This document shows, in pieces, positions 1 through 19,616 of a stretch of DNA of 64,000 nt (position 1 is its first letter; every line of letters starts with the position of its first letter). The notes below the pieces were generated by a model, which saw only the letters and a list, made by a program, of their open reading frames with translations, was not told the DNA's origin and did not search any database. Source of the stretch: Trochalopteron elliotii (taxonomy: Eukaryota > Chordata > Aves > Passeriformes > Leiothrichidae). The stretch is from positions 9,679,619-9,743,618 of the forward strand of contig JANPWX010000054.1 in assembly GCA_024734555.1 (NCBI GenBank). The letters are read 5' to 3'. Position numbers and translations under genes: made by a program.

Positions 1-8100
<8,100 letters not shown>

Positions 8101-8143
8101 GGTGCAATCCTGACAACGATGCTTGTGTCTCGGAATTTTTCGG
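8101..8143 (+). CDS. CAMK2G: CAMK2G exon: second half of calmodulin-binding helix
   Basis: 43 nt encoding GAILTTMLVSRNFS (about residues 302-315) plus one base of the next codon. It contains Thr306/Thr307, the inhibitory autophosphorylation sites that block calmodulin rebinding. VSRNFS is the gamma form; delta has ATRNFS. The exon leaves phase 1, so it can join only exons starting in phase 1: those at 16015, 32955 or 36832. Donor GTAAGT begins at 8144. This is the last exon before the variable linker. Confidence 0.97.
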
Positions 8144-11100
8144 GTAAGTCCTCAGTGTTCCCATCCCTTCCTTGGTTTTGTTTTGTGTGAGTGAGCTGGA
8201 GAATATTTTAACCATTTTGAGGTCAAGTAGGAGGGGAGGAAAAATGCTTTCAGTTCATCATGGTGTGATGGTGATCACTTTACCTGAGCTGGTGACCAGT
8301 GTGAAATAGGAAATTATTTGTTTGGAGAGGAGCACATGGTATTGTAGTCTGGTACAAAACAAAAATCAGCCTCTATAATTGTCTCATGATATTTTATTAG
8401 CAAATTACTTGTGAGAAATTCTAGCTGGTATCATTAGCTTTCCCATCATAAACCAGGAGTGAAGACCTCTTATTAGGTAGGAGTGTTTCCTTTAGATCTG
8501 AGGTAGGGACAAGAAAGTAATACTGGTGAGAATAGGGACAGGAGCTATTTGGATACTGTATTACTTTGACTCATCAAAAATGGGTCTGAAGTATCTAGCT
8601 ATTAGTTTTCCTTCTTGGAGTCTCAGAAGTGGTTTTCATCCTTTTAAATTTAATAGCTGGTAGTCTGGCTCCCACCCAACTGCATTACGTAGTGCATTTA
8701 CTGAAAATGCAAATCTCAACATGTATAAATCCATTCTTTTTGGAAGATTACTGTCTTGGCTCGGCACACCTAGGTGACGCAGTCTTATTTGTGTTCATTT
8801 TCATTTGGGTGGAAAACCTCCATTTGTAAGTGCATTTGGTTTATGGGATCTTTGTTTTCTTTACCCTCTTTGTAATTTTCTTTCTCTTTTAAAAGAGCAA
8901 TCATTGAATGTATGAGTCAGATTTTTATTGCACCTGACTACAGCTGCTTTCAAGTGGAAGTCTGCTATATGGACTATGTGATGATGGAAGTGTATTAATT
9001 TCATCTGACCCTTTACTAATGGTGGATACCAATCCTTATATTCTGGATGTTATTACAATAAACTTGTAATTGGAATGAAAACCTCTGTGAAATGATCATC
9101 CCAGTATACAAAGTGCATATTCATACATACATTCTTCTGTGAACTCAAGGCAGCGTTTTTAACCTTCTATATGTTGATATATAAAAAAAATAATTATGTG
9201 AAACCATGCTACAATAAAGGGCCAACTCTCAGCAACAACCAAACATTTTTCTCTTGGTTCTTGTTTTCAGGTAGACCTGTGCCAATATGTCAGCATTACT
9301 TGTAGCTACAGCAATTTCTTTTTACTCTGTTTCTCATAGTTTGGCCTTAAAGGGACAGTGATTTTATCCATTCATCTGTCCCAAAATTGTGCTATTACAG
9401 GACTTAAAATTCTTTACTGTTTTCTGAGATTGATTCTGAAATAACTGTTTGAGGAGCTGTGGCACAATGACAGGACTTCTGCAGGCCTGTACAGAGCTAA
9501 ATGTTTTCTTCGGCCTTCTGTTGGTGTGAACTGGTTCTGTTCTATTTATGCAGCTTGTCTTTATTTCACTTAATTGATGATTCTGAAATAGTTAGGGGTT
9601 TTATTCTTTTTTTAATAAACAGACGTTTTAGATTAATTTTTAGTCTGCAAATGTTGTCACTTCTAATGAAGCTGCAGAAGTGCTTGGGTAAGAAAATCTC
9701 TTACAGCTAAGACTTCGACTACATGAAATGCCAGAGAGAACGGTTCTCCTTAATGGTGTGTGACCTATACATCCACTTAATCCCTGAGCTAGTACTGAGG
9801 AGGAAAAAGCTTGTTCTACTCATTCTTCTCTGTGTCAAGGGCTGAAGCTGCTGGATCCACTTCAGTTAACAGCTGAAGAAAAGAAAGTCCTAGGTGGCCC
9901 TATAGTGAGTGCAGGGTTTGCAGTGTCACTGAGTTCTGCTTTGAATATAAACTGTGATTCCAAGCATGAGACACTCAGAAAAACTGTCCAGAGAGAGATG
10001 TTAGAAATTTAGATGCAAGGCCTCTGTCAAGAGTAGCAATTCCTTACATTTTTGTATGGTTTTAGAGGGGCGAGATCATCTACTCCTGTTTTCTTTGCAA
10101 TGTAATATGAGCTTGACTTTTTTAAAATTGTAATTATTTTTTCATTTACTTAGGTTTTCTAGTTGGCTGCAGTTGAAGTAGATACATCTGCTGGAATTAA
10201 AGAATAAATGCATGCTAACTGAAAGTAATAAGTTAAAAAGTTTGTGTGGGAGCTTTGGGTAGAACTCAGACTTTTCTTACCATGACAGGCATCTAACTGC
10301 CCTTGAAGAGTTCTGCAATATTTGTTTCTTTCCCTAAAGCTCTTAAGGGGTTTTTATTTTCTTGGATTGGGTGACACTATGTTGTGGGTTTTTAGACGTC
10401 CCATTCCCAGCAGACAGGGAACTAGATTTATGAAGAGTGAAGCTTCTTCCTGCCTGGGAATGAGATCTCCTAAAAGCTTCTTTCACAGATATTTTGAACA
10501 AAGAGGAAAATGAAGGCTCATGTGACCCCAGTATCAATTAATTAGGCACGACTGTACTATCTGCAGGAAATATGAGAAGACTCCTTTAATCTTCTTGCCA
10601 TTACGATCTCCTGTGTCACATTTTGTAACAGGGAGTTCCTTCACGGGGTAGGCCTGTGACAAATTGTATTCCTAAAGAATCTGTAGTAGTACTCTCTCTG
10701 TTTTCAGCCCATCAAAAATTTGTGCTTCTTACAAAGAAAAAAAAAATTCTGTTCTTTTGTGAGTAATTTGTTGCTTGCTATGTGCCTTGTACCCCAGGCC
10801 AGTTAAGTTAAAGGCTATCTGGCTTCTTTCCCCAGTTATGATATATTCTGCCATTTAATATTGGCTGTTTGTGGTTCTTTTTAGAAGATTGCATCTCAGG
10901 CCAGCTGTAGGCTGTTCATTAAAAGCAGGTACAGTTGCACTCCTTTCAGTATAAGTTAGGAAGTTGAAACCTCATTACAATAAGGGATTTCTAGCTTCTC
11001 TCCACACTCTGGTAAGTGTTAATTCAGCTGCAAGAGAGCAATGCAATCTAAGTTTTGCTGTAGGATTGTTAGGGTCACACCAGGGTATACATTGGATTAC

Positions 11101-12056
11101 TTGGGTGTTCATTTGAGGTTTCAGATGTTCAGATGACCCAAGCAAACACTGATCTGATCTGCATTCACTTACAGAATACAGAAGTGCAGTCAGGTAAATC
11201 AGCTGATTAGATCATACTCCTAAGCAAGAAACTCCTGAATCATCTTCTGAGAATTAAATGTTAATTTATTACTAGAAGAGGGGTGGCAAGGTTTTTACAG
11301 ACTCCTGCAATATTTAAGGGTGCCTGGACTCATTTATGTGGATAAAACTCTGTAAATAAGCTTGCTACAGAGTGAAAGGATGGAAAGAAACTGGTTTTCA
11401 TCTTAGGAGCAGTCATCTTCACAAAATGCTGAGAAGTGGCTTTTCTCCATAAGCTGATTTTTAAGAACAACTTAAAAATGGCCTTCTGAATTCTTAGAGC
11501 TGTTTTCCTAAGTGGATTGCAACTGTAATTTGGGGAGCTGTTCAACAAGCTTTCACGCTGTGAAATTCACTTCTATCATGTGGTTCAGCACAAGTCCTGT
11601 GTTCAAAAGAGATCCTATGGCAGACATTGCAGGTGATTGAGCCTTATGCCTGAAACCTCTATTTTTAACTGATGTTGAGCTTTTTTCTGGGTTATTGTCA
11701 CTGCTTGCTCAAGTCAGTTTTGTGAGGGAGCTATTGTGGCAGAGTGTGACAATAACTGGAATTTGTTACATGTCTCTGCAGATCCTTATCAACACTCCAG
11801 TGTGCAGATTTGGGTTTTTGGCTAGATAGGTGAGGTTGGGAGAGATTGGATCCAGATTCAAGGAGCAGAGTTCTTCCTAACTAAGTAAAGAAGGCCCAAA
11901 TATGTCTGTGCATATTTAGTATAACCTGTCCAGAGACATTTTTTAGCTGACTAAAGAGCAAGAAGGAGGAAGTAATACAAATACTGAAGTGGTGCTGAAA
12001 TATTTTGCTGTCTTGTTATACCTCCCTTCCAGATGTGTGAAACTGAATTTTTGCTA

Positions 12057-12097
12057 TTTTTTTTGTGTGTGTATGTGTATATACATATATATTTATA
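12057..12097. repeat. T run plus TG/TA simple repeat
   Basis: A T run is followed by alternating TG then TA dinucleotides, an imperfect microsatellite of about 40 bp inside a CAMK2G intron. No function is suggested. Confidence 0.8.
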
Positions 12098-15000
12098 CTC
12101 AGGTTGAAATTTGAGTTTTTTTCTTTAACTGAAATGAGTAATATATGTGAAGATTTTACTGTGTTATGTTAGGTAGATATTGATTCAGAAATTTGCATCT
12201 CCTGGTAGAAATCCAAAGGTAAGAAAATATGGAGGGGGAGAAGTTACGAAGGTATTTGTAGAGCTTTGACTAAATAAGTGTAACATCACTGGAAATCACA
12301 TTTCCCAAGCAAAAGATGAAGTCACATTTAATGAAAAATTAGGTTGTTTTTAAATGTTTTCTCTGTATCTACTAAATCTCTTAAGTTTTAGTGAATGATG
12401 CTCAACTACTACAGTGTAGACCTGCCAAAGTAGTGGATTTCAGTTAGTAACTTCCATTTGCAACTTCCTAGAGTGAAACGGATTTCATGACTGCATTTAA
12501 GTGTTTGTCACTATAGCCAGAGAGTCTAATTTATCATCAAAAGTGAATGTAATAGAATAATTTCTTCTACTTCTATGTTCCTCTCTCTAAAGTTCAGGAA
12601 AGCTCTTTTTATTGTGGTGTTTGTTCTTAACAAATAGATATTCTTGAAGTTACACTGCATTCATGGGCTTTGTGTGTGATGGTAGCCAGAAGTGCCTCTT
12701 GTGACTGTACACTGACTGTTGGCTTCTTTGTGGTGACCCCAGAAGTGACATGGAGTAGAAAAATAGTTATTATGACTTTCTTTGAACTGAGAACATGAGA
12801 ATGACAAGCTGCAACTCTGTGTCATCGGGAAGTCTGTGTTAGTATGATACAATTTTTAATTTATCAAGTCTCAGTAAACTCCAGAATTCTTCAGGTATAA
12901 ATGCTTGTGTTTAGAAACCAGAACTTGGCTTGTTTGTTAGTTTAGCATCATAAATTAGACAGACTTAATAAAAGCAGCCTCGGTGTTCTTCCTGCATCCC
13001 AAAAAAGAACTCTCTGGAAGCTTAACTGAAGTGAGAAATGTAACTGAGTTTTGGCAGCTGAGTACAGGGCAAACCCAGGCACAGGCTGGATGAAGGGTTG
13101 CTCTCTCTGGAAGTGGAGGAGTGGGGCTGGCAGTGGGGAAGTCACTGTCCCTGGCTGTCTTTGGAGTGAGTATTTCCTCTTCAGTCCCCCCTTGGCTCTG
13201 GGGCATCCAGAGTGTCTGGTGTTTATTGCTGATGAGTTCAGCATTAGGGATTTGTGTTTCTGCCAGGAGCATGGTCCAGAGCCCAGGCTATGTACTATGG
13301 AGGCCAAAACTGAGAAATGTGGCTTCGAAGAGGGAGAGGCCTTTTGTGTTACTCCTCAAAGATTAACTGAAGAGTGTCTTGTTAAGCCAGGAGCAGAACT
13401 GTGTTTTTAAATTACTGGGTTAGCAGCATGTGCATTTGTGTTTCTTTATTCTAGAAGAACTCTTTAACTTCTAGAAATTGAGAGAAAAGGGAATTTAATT
13501 TCTTTAACATGTAGAGGAAATGGGAAAGATAGAAAAAATTAATACTAGCATCTCATGCCTGGAAAATCATAGACCATTGGTACAAGACCTTTTCAGGAAT
13601 AGTAGAGAATCTGCCTGCATTTTTCTTTGGATTTTTCCCCTCCTGTTGTCTCTTTGCTAATCTGCCTGTCTTCTAAAAGGATTTTTGTTACAGGAAGTCT
13701 TGTCTGTTGCTTCTGCAGAAATTCCTCTTGCATCCTCTTTTATTTCTGTCTTGTAACTTGTGCAGGTTGATCTGTGGGTAGACCTGCATGCATTCCTGGT
13801 GTCTGAGTCATCTTTGTTTTTAAATGCATTTCATGGGCTCTCCAGCTGTCTTTATGAACCACAGTATGATGCATGAACCAAGTACATCACAGACCAAGTT
13901 CCTTTCTACAGTACTGGGCTGCTGTCAGGTCTTTGGGAGAGCAGTGTATGCCGTGCAGAGGTACCAGCAGAGAGGGAGGCTGGATGGGCAGGCTGCACCA
14001 GGGAACAGGGATCAACATTACATAGTGCTGGGCTGTACAGAGGGACTCTCAGCTGAATTTGCTTTAATGCTGTGAAACATGATTTTAGCTGTCTTCTGTC
14101 CACAAAGACAAATGTGAGGTTGTGGGAAAACTACAGGAAGTGTGAAAAATGTTGGTTCCCTGCTTGTCTCTGGGATGTTCCCAGAACATATGGTGGTATT
14201 ATTTTGCATCTCTGATGTGGTTTTGGGTGGGTTTTTTTTTTCACTTCAAGGATGTCCCATTTGGCATATTTGTTAAGAATCCTGTACTCCTTCTCAAGTG
14301 TTGTAAGACCGTAACAGTTTCTTGTTTTCAGCAGTTGTTGTGTGATATGCCTTGATGCATGTGTGGAATGAATGCTGGACCCCTTTTGACTCCATAGTCA
14401 CATTGTTCTCCTTCTTACTTGCATGTAGAATCAAGCCAGCCTTTTTCATGCCTTGAAGGTGGCAAGAACTTACTTGTCTTGCAGTCTTGCAATGCTTTAA
14501 TTTGTGTACACTGAGAAAAGAGACAGTTGCAGGGCAGATGAGTTGCTTTGCCCACCTTCATGAGTGCACATTGGAACACTGTGTTTTGACACATCGCATT
14601 CAGAAAACCTCTGTGTGAAGTTCTTCCAATGTTCTTGGTTTCTGAGAGCTGGAATGAAAACAAAGTTGTAATCTAGCTTTATACTTGCATTAGAGAGTAG
14701 AATTAGGAAACCAATTCAAAGATTCTAGTAAGCTTATATGGGGTGCCATCTCTTTGTTGGGAGGAGATGCTGTAGTCATTTGCGCCAACTCAGCTAATAT
14801 TGTGTAGTTAATCCGTGTCTGTAGGGTCTTGTAGGGAAGGCAGGGTGAAAAATGTGGTTGACATAGAATTTGAACATTGCTTAGATATTACGAAAACCTT
14901 TTTTGCCTAACGTTGCTGCTTCTAGAGGGACTGAGCACTGTACAAATTGGTCATTATGTCTTTGGGAATGGAACATTTCAACAGTCATGGGAGCATTGTC

Positions 15001-15932
15001 TTAGGACTTGTCTTTTCTCTAGACCTCATATTTGCTGCACCTAAAACCCAGGTGCACAGACCCATAAGCTTCCCAGCAGCTGCTTAGGAGAGACATAACA
15101 TGTGTTGGTGCAGTGGTTGTCTTGCATGCTGAAGTTGATACAACAGAATACATTCTTCATAAGCAGACAAGAAATGGTTTATATCAGTTGAAGTTGTAGA
15201 TGGGGTCTTGCTGTTGACAGTCATTGTTAATGTACCACTTTGTCATAATAGATGGAGCAGCTCCTTCTTCATTCCCAAGTGTACCTTCTGCCAGGCGTTT
15301 GTTGTGAGCTCTCTGTGTGCTCATCATTCTCTCAGCTTAATTGTAGTACCAGTTGTTCAACCTGAGCACAGCAGAGTATATTTGTCTTTCAATAAAGAAA
15401 TTCAGCCTAGTTCCCTGTCTCTTTTGCCATTCTTCCTTTTTTAACAGTTTTCAGATGCTGCCTTTTGCACTTTTTCAGTCCCTTTCTTTTAACTATCCAG
15501 CTATCCCCAGAGAAACTGAATAACAGTAATTAGAAGGCTTCTGTGTTATCAGCACCCCCTTTATAAACCACGTCTGTTATGTGAATGGCTGCACTTACAG
15601 GTGCAGCCTTTATCCTGTTGCAAAAATCAGACAGCTTTCTTAAGCTTTTCCCCCTGTAACTGCTGGCACTTCTGGGTGAGGTCACCCCTCAGAGTGAGTG
15701 GAGGATTGACATGGAAGCTCTGAATTACCATTTCAGACTTGTTCTTGAGATGAACAAGTAAAACAAGTGAAAGTGGTAGTATTTTGCCTGAATAGGTGAG
15801 CAATAGATAGGATAGATGACCCTCTGCTATCAGGATGAATTTGATGAGTGACTTGTCCTGTTTTCCAGGTCTCTTGCTGCTACAGAGGAATTAGCAAGAT
15901 GGTTGTCCTTCTGAAGTTTTGTGCATTTTTGA

Positions 15933-15958
15933 GGGAAGTGGGGGGACGGGGGTGGGGG
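15933..15958 (+). promoter_or_regulatory. Four-run G tract (G-quadruplex candidate) upstream of linker exon
   Basis: Four G runs of three to six bases are separated by short loops (AAGT, AC, T). They satisfy the classical G-quadruplex pattern on the transcribed RNA, about 57 nt before the exon at 16015. Intronic G runs near a 3' splice site often bind hnRNP H/F. A role in inclusion of this linker exon is inference only. Confidence 0.5.
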
Positions 15959-16014
15959 AGAGAGAAAGAGAGTCTTGAAACCAAATTCTGACCTTCCTCT
16001 GCTTCTCTCCACAG

Positions 16015-16055
16015 CTGCCAAAAGCCTGCTGAACAAGAAGTCAGATGGAGTGAAG
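16015..16055 (+). CDS. CAMK2G: CAMK2G variable-linker exon (AAKSLLNKKSDGVK)
   Basis: 41 nt. It takes one base from the previous exon to make the first Ala, then encodes AKSLLNKKSDGVK, ending in phase 0. This is the first linker exon seen here. Its C-terminal GVK supplies the first lysine of the nuclear-localisation cluster when the next cassette follows. It converts phase 1 to phase 0, so it must be used if any of the phase-0 cassettes downstream are to stay in frame. The acceptor is CCACAG and donor GTAAGT begins at 16056. Mammalian gamma often reads DGGVK; here there is one Gly. Confidence 0.95.
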
Positions 16056-19000
16056 GTAAGTTCTTGCTTTGCCATTTCACTGTCTCTCCCACCATCTGAA
16101 CAGAAGGCAGCCACTCTCTGGTGCCTTTCCCCTTCCAGGGTAAAACCACAGCCCTGTCCTGTGGATGGGATTGCTATAATCAGCATCTTGTTATGGAGCC
16201 CTGGGTGGGATCTTAGTGTTCCTTACATGCATAACTAGCTAAGTGCACTGTTGCAGCAGCAGGAATTCCTTTTCCCCTTTCTGTGATGTGTGCAGAACTG
16301 GTCAGCACTGGATTAGAAAGACCAAGGGCATGCTCATTTGTGACACATGCCTCTGATTAGTCTGTTCTGTTCAGTGCTTCTGACTGAAAATTGCCCAGAG
16401 CAATTGTGAGTGACTGATGATGTACCCAGCAGACCCCATGAAAGCTTCTTGGTCTGCTCACTTGGACAGATGCTGAAGGTTGAGCTGGGAAGAAGGGTGG
16501 GGAAGGAGGAGCCTCCAAATATTCATGTTTGAACAGAACAGAAACTGAGGATTGTGCTAAAAGTTCAGTTCATGTGCCTGAAGTTGAGGCACTTTCCTGT
16601 TACATTCTGAAGGGAATTATTTTTTCCCCACTTCAATGTCACTCTTTGTGTTGCATGGTCATCATTTAATTCTGGAGGTCACACAGGCCCTTGCCAAGGC
16701 TCTGTTGTTGCAGGCAGCAGCCCTTTACCATCTGAAACTGGAGAAGAGACAATTATAGGCTAGAGCATGGTCCTCCCCTAACTGTTCTGAAGGATAATTG
16801 TCCTCCCCATGGAAAAGAAGAGTTGGGTTTATTTTCTTGCATTTTCCTTTGAAGTCCAAACCTTTCCCCACAACTGTTAGGTGGAACAGCTCATCTCCTG
16901 GTTTATCACTGTGGGCAGTCTTCATTCTCCCCATGCTGGGGCTCTGACATTCACACTGTAGGGCCAGCACACTTGTTCTCTCTTGCTCTCTGAGCCCTTT
17001 TCTGTTTTAATGAGACCTTGTTCCCAGAGGGCTCACAGTACAAGCAGACTGCTGGAAAAGGTGTTTTCAGAAGAGTTGTGTTTGTTTTGGGGACTCCTCT
17101 AATAAAATATTATGATGAAATGTACATGCATTCTTACAGTTCTGCAGTATTCTGCCCTATTGACATCCAGGTTTGGGGATTTGTTTATTTCTTGATCAAA
17201 ATGCTCTGATAAAATGCTGTCCCTGCCCTAGGAATTCTTGTCTTTGAAATGTGCCTGCAAGAGTGAGCTTTTGGCCATTGCACCAGCCTGCCTCTTGTAC
17301 AGACATGCATTGAACACATGTATATTAATACAGCAACTGTGTTAGAGTTGTTGCATCTGTTGATATTTAAAACATTACAGTAGAATTCCAATGGAATAAG
17401 AATGGATTATCCCAAATGCTGTGAAATGAGAACCAACAGGTGCTTGCTTCAAAATCCCAATGAGGCAGGGGAAAAATAATTGGAAAAACAGTTGATATCA
17501 ACGTGTCTACATAGTCTTGTTACCTATCTAGGAAAAAAATGGCTTTCTTCTTAGGATTCTTGATTTCTAACAAGCTTTCAGTGTCACATCTTGGGTTAAA
17601 ATATTCAAAAAATGGGCAAAGGATGTACACGTAAATCTTGAGACACAACTTCCTGCTAATGTAGTTACAAGGAGACCCTGTAGGTTAGAACCTTCCAGCT
17701 CCACAGGAGCCTGTGGTGTTTGGTTCATGGAGTACATGATGTCTTCCTCTGTGAAAAGGATAATTCTGGATTTACTTTTCAGCCCTTTGCAGTATGTGTT
17801 GTTTCTTTTATGTATAATTGAATGCTTTGATAAAGGGGAGGGTACATTAGAGAGCAATAGCATTCTCTGTTCATGGTGAATGAGATTGTCCTCTGGAAAG
17901 CACTGCTTCTGCAGGACTGGAGACCTGCAGTCAGTGGTCTGCATGCAGCTTCCTCCCTCCAAAGTGTTACAGCACACTGGCTTTGCAGTGTGAACCCCAG
18001 TGCTGTCCATGAGATGCATTGCTCATGTTCACCCTAGACTGAGGGTGTTCACCTCCAGGAGAGGTGTTTAAGCTTTCCATTTTCCCTAAATGGTGTCTAT
18101 CTTCAGAGGTGGATTTGGACTCCTCATTTCTGTAAGAGTTAAAACTCAGAAATAAATCATGTGTTTCTTATTAAAGCTCCTGTTTTGAGTTACTCTTCTG
18201 CTCAGTAATACAGACTTTTAAAAGTACAAGTTTTCCCCCAGGACTAAGCTTGGACAAGATAGAGAGTGTGTGATGGTCTGTGTGTGTTTGTAGGACATCG
18301 TTAACACTTCTGTTGTAGGATTTCTGTGTCTACATGCTTACCTCTTTCCTTGCCCTACTGTAATGGGTGCTGCATCCCTTTAGAAGTGTAGACTTTAACC
18401 ATGTCCATTTGCTTGTTGGAGCAGTACTGGCCCATTGGCTGCTGGGGACAGTCTTTGTGCTGGTCACTGTCTGGTTGGTGGCCTCACCATTGTGACCAGC
18501 ATACTTATCACCTGTTGCTCCTTATGCAGGAAACTTGTAATTTTAGCTCCACTCACTTTCTCACCCAGTACAGTTCTGACAAACAACTTGTGGCAGTGTT
18601 TGGTTGAGGTAAGAGCATCTGGTCTTACTTGTGGGATACGATGATTTTCTGCCCATTGCAGTCGTGCAGAGCACAAATACCGTGGCTTGAACACCAACCA
18701 GATTTTCAGCTTTGTGGTATCCTTTTCACTCCCACTTCCTATATAAATTATTCTACACCAGATGGAGGTTTAGAACAAGCACTGCATGCTGTAGTTTTAA
18801 CTGTAGTCTGCTGCTGACCACATGGCATCTGGTAAGGCTGTTTCTCATGTTTCCTTCAGATAAGAAGACTGGTTTGAATGTTGAGTTTTCTGTTTGTCTC
18901 TTGCAACCTTCTTGGAAATTAGCTCTTTATGGAGATTTGATATGTTTCAGTTTCTTCATGGTTTTTATCTGATCCAGGTTGACTACGCACATAAGACTTT

Positions 19001-19597
19001 TGTCACGGATATCCACAAAGTAGATAAGAATGGAAAGAGTATTTCTTCCACAAATAGGCTATTACACTAGTGTAAAACCTTTAAATGGCTTTAAAGACAT
19101 TGAGGAAAAAAAGCACCACCAGTTTGTGTTAATTTACTTTCTGTTCCAGGCAACTTTCCCCTTCTTTTGACTGGCATTCAGAGCTGTCTGTGCTAGAATT
19201 CTGCACTGTTTGACAAGGATAGTAGGAATTTCTATTACATAGTATTACACAAGCTTGAGTGAGACATATACATCTTTCTCATGCTTCATTCCCAATAACT
19301 TCATAAAAATGTGTGTTGGTGAATTTCTGATGCAAGGTACAGCATGTATTTGCTGACACATAAATGAGAGAGGAATGATTTAACAGTTGTATGTGATATG
19401 AGCATCTAGCATGCTGTGTTGAGCTGATACATTTAAAAAAAAGGCACAATTTTTGTTTCTCTAGCAATGGGCTCAAATCCTTCACTGAAAAAAGTTCAGC
19501 AGTAAAGCAATGAGGATGCATTCATTTTACTTGGATCAGACCATTCTGGAAGGCAGTAGGAGAAGCTTAAATCAGAAGGGGAGGACAGGAAAGAAGC

Positions 19598-19616
19598 TTT
19601 TTTTTTTTTTTTTTTT
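19598..19616. repeat. T homopolymer
   Basis: An uninterrupted run of 19 T, with no SINE body recognised beside it. It is simple low-complexity DNA within an intron. Confidence 0.8.

Larger units (their letters stand above)
8144..16014 (+). other. CAMK2G: Large intron between regulatory segment and linker
   Basis: 7.9 kb, GT-AG. Visible items are AATAAA motifs at about 9057 and 9213, a (TG)n/(TA)n tract near 12057-12097, and a G-run cluster at 15933-15958 near the 3' end. The optional mammalian gamma linker exon beginning VGRQSSAPASP, which should fall here, was not recognised by eye. No transposon was recognised. The open frames in it are chance. Confidence 0.75.

Noticed and set aside
9057..9218. 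Intronic AATAAA motifs as an early poly(A) site making a hub-less kinase
   Set aside because: AATAAA is expected by chance in AT-rich introns and no supporting GT-rich downstream element was evident.
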